From: Brachycybe producta
Taxonomy: Eukaryota; Arthropoda; Diplopoda; Playtdesmida; Andrognathidae
DNA: 64,000 bases
Assembly: GCA_036925085.1 (NCBI GenBank)
Contig: JAUPFP010000033.1
Span: 1,100,501 to 1,164,500, forward strand
Direction of reading: 5' to 3'
A model generated the notes under the pieces. That model was not told the origin of the DNA. It worked only from the letters and a program-made list of their open reading frames with translations, and did no database searches. This document shows, piece by piece, positions 22,501-34,500 of this stretch. Positions within the stretch are counted from its first letter, which is position 1, and the number at the start of each line of letters is the position of its first letter. The translations under genes and the position numbers were made by a program.

Positions 22501-25500
22501 CGCAATGTTGCAAAACATGTTTGCAAAACATATGTTCAATTTCGCGATTGGGATACCAAAAATCACGAGAATTTTGTCCTGTGATAGTCTCGTGACTTCG
22601 GGAACATTGTCTGTAGAGTCTAGACAGTCCAGCGATTCAGGCCCGGCGTTAGGACAAGGCAAGCGAGGCAACTGCCTTGGGCTCCGTTCATCGCTTGCTG
22701 CCTGAGCCTGCCTCGCAGCCTCGGACCTCGCAAACTCTAGGGCTGACCCTGCAGCAACTGTATATTGACAGTCGCTAGACAAGGCTAGATCCTAGTGTCG
22801 CGTGATATAGTATTCAAATGCATACTTTTGCATGTACAGACTCGCATTTCTGGTCATTTGTACCTAGGGTGATTCAACAATAAAATTTACTTTTAAGTTC
22901 CAGAAGAAATTGTGCATAGGGAATGTTCTGATTTGCTGCCATTCAACTAAATATTACATTTTGATGGGGAATTACTATAATAGCAGTAATAGTGATTTCT
23001 ACACTGCTTTTGGACTAAATAGCTCCTCTGCCAGAGGCCCTCTGAGCTGAACAGGGGTCGCTCGTCTGTGTGATCGTCTTAATAGTTAAATAATCAACTT
23101 TAATACTTTTAGAAAAAATTTAATACAAGGAAGTCCACTCCATTCCTTAACCTGTCAAATGAGTTTCAATAAAATTAAAAGAGATGGAAAGAAATTTCTC
23201 CGTTTAGTGACCACAAGATGACCACTACTACTTCTCAGGTAACGACAGAAACACACCAACTTTGTTTTCTCGATATTAATAAAATTCTGTAAAATAGAAA
23301 ATATATTGAAAAGAAGCGAGAAATGAAGACATCTCAAAGTTATGGTCACTTTCATTGTGACGATGACCACCTGTATAAAAATTACTGCAACACAAACTCA
23401 TTATTTAGTAAGTTGATATCGCTCTCTCTCTCTCCTTTTAGCTCGCTCTCGCTTTCTTTAGCTCGCCCTCTCTCATTTTAGCTCGCTCTTCCTCCTTTTA
23501 GCTCTCTCTCCTTTAGCTCGCTCTCCTCTCTCTCCTTTTAGCCCGATCTCGCTTTCTTTAGCTCTCTCTTTCTCTCCTTTTAGCTTGCTCTCCCTCATTT
23601 TAGCTCGCTCGCCCTTTCTTTAGCTCTCTCTCTCTAGCTGTCTTGTCTATCCCTCTCTCCATCCCAGTTGTTTTTTTTAAAAAAAAAAGGAAAAAGAAAG
23701 AATGTATCCCGAGCTTTTTTGTTCGAATTCATCATGATGAAAAATCCATCGCCCTAAAGCTAACAACTTTAAACAACAACAAAAAAATTCTTAGCATACT
23801 GAAAACAAAAAACAAGATTTCTTCTCTCAATTTATGTTGCTGAAACATGTTTTGTTTTTTAAAAAAAAGACGAATCATTTTTCTACTAGAAGAGAGGCTT
23901 TTTTTAAAACTTGGTTTATCACCGCCCTTAATTTATGAAGCATGGTTTAAGATTTGTATGTTGGGTCTTACTATATCATCTGCTTATCTGTATCACAGAT
24001 TAACAACATGACTGAAAATCCAACAAGAAAAACAGAGAGAGAGAGAGAGAGAGAGAGAAACGGATTACGAGAAAACTTAAAAGCCTTTTTTCTCTCTCTC
24101 TCATTTGCAATTTCTTCATGTTGCATTATCATCACATGCAACATTCATTTAACCATTGACATAAATTAAAAGGAATAGAGAAAAAAAAAGAGGGAGAGAG
24201 AGAGTTAGTTTCCATTAAATAAAAACAGCTAATACTTATTAAGTTAAATGGACTTGGACACACGAAAAGAGAGAGAGAGAGAAACTCTTGACTGACTCGC
24301 TCATTTCTTAATAACGAGCTCAAAATGGGTCGTAACTTTACAATAAGACATCTATTACCAGACATAAAAACTGGATTAGAATAAATTTGCATCAAAACAG
24401 ACATTTGCCGTTTACGAACATCTTTCTCTCTCCTTTTTGCTGCTCAACAAAAAAAAACCATGGCAAAATTGCCTGTAAGGGAAGAAACACACATGCTGAA
24501 AAAAAGAATCTCAGTGAATTTCACTTTGTTAGGCCAACTTAGGCCACTTTGTTGTTTCCAATGGAGTGAAAATTTGAACCTTTTTTGAAAATTTCAAATG
24601 GTGAAAAATTAAACACATGTGACCTTTGCCTATGATGGGTGGGGACCACATTTCTTCTATTTTTCACCAGTTGAAATTTTCAAAAAGTTCAAATTTTCAC
24701 TACAGTGGAAACAAGGCCTAAGGCATTTTTATTTATCCCAAACGGGATAATGAATATAACATTTTGTTATTTTTATTTTCTGGTGATTTTTTCAGCATGT
24801 GTGATCTTTTCCTAAAAACTCACTAGAACAAAAGCAGAAGAAATTGCAAAAAATCTACTAAAACCTGAAGATTTCTGCTAAGTTTTCTGCCGACTTCACC
24901 ATTATTCATACATTTTCTATGCAAATTCTTCTGGCAGTTTTTCCAGATGTTTTCTTTAGATTTATGTAAATTATGAAATTTTTCTGCATATCTATAACAT
25001 TTTTAGTAGTTTTTCAATGGTTTCTTTAGATTTATGAAATTTGTTTCATTTTTTTACAATTTTTCTACAATATTTATTGCAACTTTCTGCCAGTTTTCTT
25101 TAGATTTATGAAATTTGTTCTATATTAGTTCAATTTTTTTATTACAATTTTTCTACATTTTTCAACAAATTTAAGAAATTTCTGAATTTTTATTGTGCAA
25201 TTTTTCTGCATATTTACGCAATTTTTTACAGTTATCTTCAGATTTATGTAAATTTGTACAATTTCTCTAAGCTTTCTACGAATTTCTGCTATTTTTTGTT
25301 GTTGTTGCAAGCTTTTGGATGCAGTTTCTTCACTTAACGCGTTTTAGGGCGGTGAATTGTCGTCCATCATCAGAGTGATCAATGATCACTTTCAATTAGA
25401 AAGCAATTAAAAATGAGAATAATAAAAAAAAAACAAAAACGATGAAAGGCAGCAGCAAGCAAGGAGCTTGGTTTTTTTCTTCTCCACCAATAACCACTAT

Positions 25501-28500
25501 TTTTTTCCCTCCATCTAAAAAGAAAAGTGACGACATGCAAACACTTTATGAAATTAATGTACACTCGATGATCTGTGGAAGATAAACGACTGGATTAGTA
25601 GAAAGTAATCATCATTTACGATTACTGTTGAGTGAACATTTTTAATCCTAGAGACAAGAAAGAGAGAGAGAGAAAAAACGACGACGACATCAAAAGTAAC
25701 CAAGTGGCTCATAAAAATAAAACCCAAGTAAATATATACAGGGCGATCACAAAGCCACTCTCTCTGAAGCATTACGAAACACCCGAAAACACTTACTAAG
25801 AAACCACAAAACAAGTGCGTTCGGACCGATCCACATCAAGCTGAAAAAAGAAAAAAAAAAAAAAAAAAACACAAACAAAACAACAAACTCAGTGTGTTTC
25901 GCGACAAATTGGCGACAATTTTACAAACATTTCTGCGACTTTTGTGTGTTGTCTGCAATTTCACAAACAATTCCAATGTATTGCCTCAGTAATACGCAAC
26001 ATTTTGTCCGTGCAGTTGTGGACAGTTTAGTATTAAAACAACAACAGAACAGTTGCGTAGTTTACGTATGACCTCTCTATAGAAACACAAAACAAAACCC
26101 AAATTTGTTTGTGTTGTGTCACAAATATGTTGCGGTTTTGTCTTGAGTATTGCTGACAGTTGTTTCAGTTTTGTTTTGTTTTCAAACTCTTGCTTTTTCT
26201 GGCGTATTTTGTTCTGTGTTTTTGTCTCGAACTCATGTTGCACTTTTGTCAGTTTGATGTGGACCCGGGACTTAAGAGCGATGCTCTCCGCTTTAAAAGT
26301 AACTAGTTACTTCAAACGCACTCATAACACTCAAAACGAATTATGGTTGTCTTTCCATCAACAAGACTGTTTAGAGAGGCTAGAATTCTTACAACGTGAT
26401 AGTGTTTTTTTTTTTAAATCTAGCCTCTCTAAACAGTCTCACTGCTTGTAGGTGACGCTTTCGGCAATGACCGATGTCGCGAAATGCTAAAAAGAAAAAA
26501 ACGCTGTAACCACCCTGTACAGTAAAAAAAAAACATTAAATATCAAACAAATTATTGTAATTATAATTAATTCTAAAGAAAATCGTTTAGGAACTTTGGA
26601 AAAAAAAAAAATTACGAAACTGACTCTAGACAGTTGCGAAAAAAAAAAACAGCCATTGAATGTACTTTAGATCCTATTGATGTGTTAAATAAAATATAAT
26701 CAAAAGCGGACCTCACACATTAAATCAAAACTCATATTTGACATCAATTTCACTTGTTGCTGTAAAAAAAATATGATTAAATTCCGTTTTCGGCTGCAAA
26801 AAAAAGATAGCTTCAATAGATAGATACATTTTCTTACTTAATCAGACCCACACAAAGCTAAAGAAAAATTGCGTCATTTTTGAGAGGGTGCATTTGAGAA
26901 CATACGACCAGTGAGTGAGTGATACAATCTACTTCCGTAATGAATTTCTTTGAAAATGTCGACTATTTCATTTGAAAACGCCTTCAAGTCACTCTTCTGA
27001 TCTAGTAAAAAGATCGAAACAAGTAAAACGATTGATACGAATCGCAGACGATTGCCAGAAATGAACTTGATTAAGATGCATCCTGGGTAATGGGTATCAA
27101 AATTATTATTCATAAACGGCTTGCAATGCATTCTATAGGCTTAAGAGGGCTTGCTCCATAGAAAAATATTTGTGTAAATCCAAGGTAGATGGCGCCTGCA
27201 ACCTCCATAGGTGGCAAACTACACTCGCGGCCAATTAGTTGAAATCGAATGCAACCTTTTAGCTCTAAAAGCCACGTCCAAGACAAACTTAATTATCAGA
27301 GCACGTGACAAACTTACCCCCAGAACATAATATAAGCGCAGAAGAAAGCACGTGTAGAAATAGTGATGACACAATTAAAAGTTTACCACGTGACAAAAAA
27401 AAGAAAAGGTGAGTCAAGAGTTGAAGAAGTGTCAGTACATTTCTATGGGAGGAGGGCTAGTGGCGTCATCTAACGCTATACAGGGACAAAATTAAAGACC
27501 TACTTGCATTTTTAAGGAGAGCGGGCAGATAAAATCATGATTTTAATTAATTTAAAATTGATTTAAATCGAATCCTCCTATGAACGTGATATGTAGGCGT
27601 GTTCTCAAATGCACCCCTTCTTCATTATATAAATTACAAACCATAAACAATTGAAGTGGATTTTTTTAAAAAAAAATACGATTAGCGTAAATGTTACCTT
27701 TCTTGTAGGACTCTAAAGGACCTTGGAGCAATACAGTTGACACTCCAATCTGTGTTGCCGTGTTCATTGCAAATGGTGATACTAAATCGGCCATAGTTGG
27801 CTCTGATCAGGTGAATCAACTGACCATCATCACAGCTAATGAATAAGGGACTTCCTTCACAGGCATAAGCAGTACGATAGTGAGGCCTCTCTGAGAAAAC
27901 AAAAATACACAAATTAATTTTTATTAAAAACTAGAAACAAACAAGTTCCAAGAAAATTTACTACTCAAAAATATAAAAAACTTCAACCCTCTCTGAATAA
28001 AAAGAACCTAATGTTGTCCACATTGTGGAAACCATTATATGAACAGCTAATTAGCTAACAAAGTTCATAAACGGGAAATTCATTCAAAGTTTAGATGTCA
28101 TTTCCGGCATACAGGCTGACTGGTTGTTTGTCAGAAAGTTTCATAAAAAAAAGTCTCTTAAGAATTTGAACACGTGCAACTCAATGAGAGACTTGAGTCT
28201 CAGCATTAGTTTGAAAAGAAAGTTTTACCAGGTTGCATGTTATATCCGCACTATAAACAAAGAAGTTGCATGTCGCATGTTACAAGTTTTATTGCATCAA
28301 AAGTTGCTCGTGTGATAGTGGGGGAGGGGGGCTTAATTCATAACGAAAAATGCTTGAAAAACTCTTCTTGAGTTGTTGTGTCCAAGACACATAAGTCCGA
28401 GACAGTCAAGTCCGAAAACCCCCTTGAATTGAAGTGACATTTCAGTATATTTGATCACGTTCTTATAATAATATATCCTTTCATCATAAAAAAATCGTTG

Positions 28501-31500
28501 ATCAAATAAAAGATTCAATCAAAACACATTTTCATTTCAATTGTAAAATAACCGAGAAATCTGAAGTAATACTTGAATATAGATAAGGAAAAACTGTTTT
28601 CCAGAAAACATTTTTGCTTGCGTACGTGCACAAGAGCAACAACAACACCAACAAAACACTTAAGTTGATACACATAAGACCCCCACCCCCCACCTAATTA
28701 TTTTTCAAAAGGGGATTTATTTTTGTTTGCAATAATATTTCAAGAAAATCCTTCCTTATGTATTAGTAGTATTACAGTATGAAAATTCAAAATTAAGGTG
28801 GTTTTAAAAGTGTAAACGACCCCCCCCTCCCTCTCTTCTCGAACTCTGGTGGTTATTCTACCTTTTAAGATCAACATTAAGAGAAATTAGAAAGTATTTT
28901 AGAAAACTAGAAACAGTAGTTAATAAAAAAAAAACTTCTTTTGAAAAAAGTTAATATCAACATGAAAATACTTTTCTAGTTTCTAAAACATCAAGTTTTC
29001 TCTTTGTTGTTGAACCTGAGAGCCAATTTGCAATTAGGGTATTTTTTTCATGTTGATATTTTTTTTAAATAAGCTTTTTATAGCTACCCTTCTAGTTTCT
29101 AAAAAAAAAATTTCTAGTTTCTCTAATTCTTTTTTGCTTTTGAAACAAGATAGAATAATCAAGAGTTTTACATTGTAAATTAGCTGTTCATAACCCCCCA
29201 TCTTATAACACGAAACAAAATCTGATCCTTGACCCAAATGTCCCAACTTTAAGTAAACGATATTTTTTATTTAATGTTTGTATTTTATAAAAAGTTTATT
29301 TTGAAAAAAATATCAAAAAAACATAAAATTCAAAAATAAATCTTAAAAATCATTTGAAAAAAAAAAAAAACTATGTAAGTGCTTCTGTTAAAATTCCTTA
29401 CAAAGTGAGATTTTTTTTTCCAGCATGTGTGATTCTTCCCTTACTTATATTATATCCAATTATAATATATCCAAATGCAAGAAGATAAAAAACCAAACTT
29501 CAAGAAAACCAATTTAAAAAAAGAAAAATTATTCAACAAATCAACTTTAAAAAACAACTGAAATAAAATTAAAAAAAAACTGTCTATAAAACTCGCGATT
29601 AAGAAGAACAACACACCTTAAAACACTTCTATTAAAAAAATATGAATCAATTTAAGAATAATAATAAAAGCAGAAAAAAAAACAAGAATCTCGATCATAT
29701 TTATTTATTAAAAAAAACCCTTTCATATTTTACATTAAGATTGAAACATCTAAATATTTAAACAAAAAAAAATATTTAGAGCTGTTTTGATAATTTAAAC
29801 AACAAACAAGAAGCAAGATTTTTTAAAGAAGAAAAAATTCTAGTATGAAATTAATTGGTCGTTTTTCCATCGATTAAACTGAACACATAATAATAATAAT
29901 AATAATATACATAATGTATCTATCTATATTCAGAACACACACGTTGTGATGATGTTGTTGTTGTTGTTGTTGTATTACAAAAAAAAAAGGCAAATGAACC
30001 GGTAAGAAAATATTAAAATCGACGGTTTTAAAACAAGAAAACAACAAACACACGAGTGGAAGGAATGTTAGCCACCTTTTTTTTATTTAAAAAAAAACCT
30101 CTCAACCATTTTTCTCTCTAAAAAAAAACCTTCAAAGAGACAGAGCTCTATGTATATTACATAAACATGTGGCTGAGGTTTTTTTTTTAAAAAAACTTCT
30201 AAAAAGTTAGGCAGGCCCCCCATTTTTTTTTTTTACTATTATTTTGACAGGGCGTAAAAGATGCATTTCAAAATTCTGAACGTCTGTCAGTCAGACAACA
30301 GGAGAAAACCTCAATTTATACATGGAAAAAATATATATATAAGAACCACCACCACCACCACCACAGAAGAAGAAAACCTCCTCAAAAAAGAGTGGCTGTG
30401 TGTGTGTGGTCCTACCTTTACTTATAGATAGGAAGAAGTCATTAGATTATAGGATTTTATTATACTTCAAATACATATTTCACAATATTTCTAAATTTTA
30501 CCATAAAAAAGTGTCCATTTTTGTGTTATTTTTCTGTATTTTGCAAAGAAATTTAAGAAAATTTTACAGGGCAAAAAATGCAGCCAAGTGTCGAGTATGC
30601 TAGAAAAGATCTTGGTTAATTTTAGCCTCTATGTACAGCCTTACAAGTATAATTGGTTAAGTTTATACCTCCTATGTACCAACCTTTCAAATATACTTGA
30701 AAAAAATCTTAGTTAATTTTAACCTCTAAGTAAATCCCTTTTAAGTATAGTTGAAAAGATCTTGGTTAACTTTAGCCTCTATGCACAGTCTTTGAAGAAT
30801 TGAAAAAAAAAATCATGGTTAATTTTAGCCTCTTTTAGCTAATTTTAGCCTTTCGAGTATGCTTGAAAGATCTTGGTAAATTCTAGCCTCTAAGTAAAGC
30901 CTTTCGAGTATGCTTGAAAAGATCTTGGTTAATTTTAGCTACACAAAATAGAATACTTTCCAGAAAATCTTGTTAAGGACAAGCTTTAAGCTTAACTTTA
31001 TTTTAATGCATATAACCAATAACAATAAAGACTTAAAAAAAAAGCAACTCGAGAAAAGAACCAAAAGTTTTACTTGAAAAACTCCAACAATTGAATGAAT
31101 TAAAAGTTTGAAAGATATTTTTTGATGATACATTTTTCTTCAGAGAAAAAAAAAATATTATTCATTTGTAACTTTCCTAAAAGACAACTTGAAACATAAA
31201 AATAATTACTTTTTAATTAAAGATGATTGTAGAGAATCCCGTTTTTTATATGTCAAGTATTTTTAATTTGTGTTTTAGCCAAGTAAGAAATAACATCATT
31301 GTAAGTGATTTAATAATGTTTTTTTTTAAACGTACAAGGGTTACTCCAAAAGTACCATATATACCATAGTATCTTAAATTGAACTTTTATACTTCATCTT
31401 GAATACTTAATATCTTGTCCACACTGTAAAACTAAACACAATTAACTTAAATGCATTTAGGACTCCCACATTCAAGACAGAAACTTAGCACTCAAAACTT

Positions 31501-34500
31501 GAATCCTCTTGACAGGGTTCCTATTAACACCTATTAAATCAAGTTGCACCACAGAATGAAATTTAAATAACTTGTGACCGGAAGTATCACTAATAAAAAA
31601 AATCTTTGTAACACTACTAACAAAATTAATAGCCTTAATAATAGGGCTAGTTGGGCCGGGCCCTCTGCTTCGGAGTGCGGCCAATTTGATTAACCCCAGT
31701 TTTGTTTTTTTTTGTTTCGATATATCAATATTTCGATATAATATCGAAAAATCGAAAAAAAAAAAACTTGATATAATGAAAAATCACTAAAATATCGTTT
31801 TAATTTAAAAAAAATGAAAATATCGCCTAATGAAAAAAAAAATCGAAAAATTTAAAATATCAAAACAGAAAAAAAATATTTGTGGATAAAAAAAAACTTA
31901 AAAAATGCCAGAAAGTTTTAATAATTTTTTTTTATCAACCAATATTTTTTTCTGTTTTAATATTTTAAAATTTTCGATTTTGTTTCATTAGACGATATTT
32001 TTAATTTTTGTTTTATAAATAAAACGATATTTTAAATATTTTACATTTTTTCAAGGTGTTTTTTTTCGATTTTTCGATATATTACGAAAAATACCGTTTT
32101 TTTTTTATAAATAGATTTGAACCAATTTCGATTTTTCAAAAAAAAAAAAATATAGCCAGAAAGCCCTACTTGAAAAATTGCTCAGGAACGTTTTCAAAAT
32201 TGAAGTTCAAGGGTCAAGTTCTCCTTTAAGTGAACTTTCTTCACATCAAATAAAAAAAACCAAGTGAAAAGAAAACTTGAAAGATGATAGTAACCAAGTA
32301 ACATACTAAGATTTGTGACCTGATGATCATAAAAAAAGCCTCAAAGTGCATTCAACTTTTCTTTCTTTATATAATAAATAAAAAAAAAAGCCCAAGCGAC
32401 TAAAAAAAGTAGAAACAGGTTTTGTCTATTCTTATTGAGTCGTTGTAGTAATAGTAGTAGTAGTAGTGGTAAGTAGTAGCATTGTAGTGAGGTACCAACC
32501 ACCCTTTGCTCACCAACTTCACTGAAGAAAAGAGAAAAACGTCAAAGTGAGTTAAGGATAACAATGATTGTTAAAGAATGAAAAATAAAACGAATTTAGT
32601 GAAAGTGACCCCCTTTATCCACCCACCCTCTATTTCACTCCACCCCCTCCTTCACATCTTAACAATGAAAACATTACTGGACAATGAAATCGTTCCCTCT
32701 TTTTTTTTTAAACTGATAGTTAACAAAAGAAAATTGAATTCAAAAAGTAAATTGAGTTTATGATGAAATGAAAACACTACAAACACACATCTTCAATAAT
32801 AATCAATCTATTAAATTTAATAATAAAAAATCTAAACTAATGGAACGTTTAAAGATGTTTAGTGGAAAGCCGCGTTTCAGAAGAGCAACACTTATAGTAA
32901 GGAGAAAATTAGAAGTTTAGTTAGAAACTAGAACAGGGTAAGTAGTTGAAAAACTACGGGAAAACTCGGAAAAACCAATCCTTGGAGATAGCAGTGACAG
33001 ACAAGCAGCAGCTTCAAGGGTAGCACCGCAGCGCTAATACATGTATAGCGGGGAAAAGTCTCTCAAAGTTGTACCTGTTCAACTCGGTGAGACTGAGTCT
33101 CACACTAGTTAAAAGGAAAGTTTTATCCAGTTGCATGTCATATCACACTATAAACATTGAAGTTGCATCTCACATTGCACGTTTTATTGCATCATAAGTT
33201 GCTAGTGTGATAGGGGCTTATAAGTGATTGAGGTATCTCGCCCCTTCTAAGTTTCTAAAACACTTTTCAAATTTTTCTTCTTGAAAGACAAAGAATAACC
33301 AGAATTTGATGGGCGTTTTTACACTTTAAAACCAGCTTAACAGAGAGAGAGAGAGAAAACAATGGGAAGTTGTCACTTGTAATGAGAAAACAGAAGAAAA
33401 ATAGTTATGAATTTGACTGAATTTTTTTTTTTTAAAAAAGTCCTTTTCTTAAAATATAACAATGGGCCCTACTTCTTCTTCTTCTAAAAAAGGGACACAT
33501 TTGCTATAAACTCGTTTCATATTTTATTCTGTTTGTCGCTTAATTCAAATAAGAAAAAAAAAAATGGCGCCTTTCATTCATTGTCTTTTTTTGGAGGGAG
33601 ATTTTCTAAGAAAGAAAAGCAAAGTTCTTGTTTGTGATCCATTTTTTTTTATTATTATTAAAAAGAACAAACACATAGAAAAGAAAAGTGAGCGAGGAAG
33701 CAAGGAAATTCTTCAAATCCAATTGCGTTTTTTTTTCTCTCTTTCTCCATTGGAAGTTTTAAGAAAATTCCTTCCCCACTGAGAAAAAAGAGAGAAGGTA
33801 TATATTTTTCATATCCAGCTGTGTCATGGATTAAAATCTTCTCTTTTGAAAGAATGAGAAAAAAGAACAGGTTATTACAACATGAACATCATCTATATTA
33901 TCCATCAAAATACTAGAAATTCACAATTGAATGAAGGAGGAGGAGGAGGAGGTTTTTCATAATATACAAGATATATATGGAGATAATAGATTACAAAGCA
34001 CACGTTCTTGTCCTTTTTTTTTTTTTTGTTTGGTAAACTTTACTATAGTAATGATTCTAATGAAGAAGAGAAAGTCAGTACTACGAACATGGCTGCTCAG
34101 AACTTTTCAAACGGCCCTTTTTGTCATTGTTTTAATTAAGTACACAGCCCCTAGCTTATGGGCACAGACATGTCAACGATTCGAAACACAGGCAATTAGA
34201 AACCGAGATGAACAGAAGTTGGCTCCGCCCTTTTTATCACGAACGCAACATCTAATTGGTTGGTTATGTAGTCTGACGTCACATGCTCCGCCCTTTTCAC
34301 CACACAACAAACCAATTAGAAGTTGCCGGTCGTAATAAAAATGGCGGAGCCAACTTCTGTTCGTCCCGATTTCTAATTTCCTGTTTCGAAACCGGTAGAA
34401 CCGGTTCGCAAATTACTGTAACTGATTAGAACCGGTTCGCCAATTACTGTAACTGATTAGAACCGGTTCGCAAATTACTGTAACTGATTAGAACCGGTTC

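Larger units (their letters stand above)
22081..27697. other. Intron between exons 3B and 2
   Basis: Contains an inverted-repeat element (22247-22830) with a nested insertion, a pyrimidine-rich minisatellite (23418-23640), (GA)n tracts (24033-24058 and others), degenerate tandem repeats (24870-25310), a fold-back region (25820-26270), a 21-bp hairpin (26364-26439) and an inverted-repeat element (26886-27616). No further exon seen. Confidence 0.55.
27891..34179. other. First part of the 24-kb intron 1
   Basis: Contains members of family M (28080-28330, 33051-33222), fold-back F1 (28790-29200, 32860-33335), a tandem array (30596-30945) and an ATCG/AT palindromic low-complexity tract (31710-32150, CGATATTTT and AAAATATCG). 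No exon seen. Confidence 0.5.

Noticed and set aside
26874-27131. 85-residue minus-strand open frame with YHSLTG-like motif
   Set aside because: It lies within an inverted-repeat element, is only part-way open and does not match a transposase or LINE end that I can support.
18999-27697. An olfactomedin-like domain between RBL and HormR
   Set aside because: Searched by eye for additional exons there; none found, and the RBL exon joins the Ser/Thr/Pro linker in frame, as in protostome relatives.
30596-30945. CRISPR-like repeat array
   Set aside because: Eukaryotic sequence; units are imperfect, without unique equal spacers. A degenerate tandem repeat.
34080-34335. 134-residue plus-strand open frame at 33931-34335
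   Set aside because: Its second half is the family C MITE (34188 onward); the first half is low complexity. No protein family.
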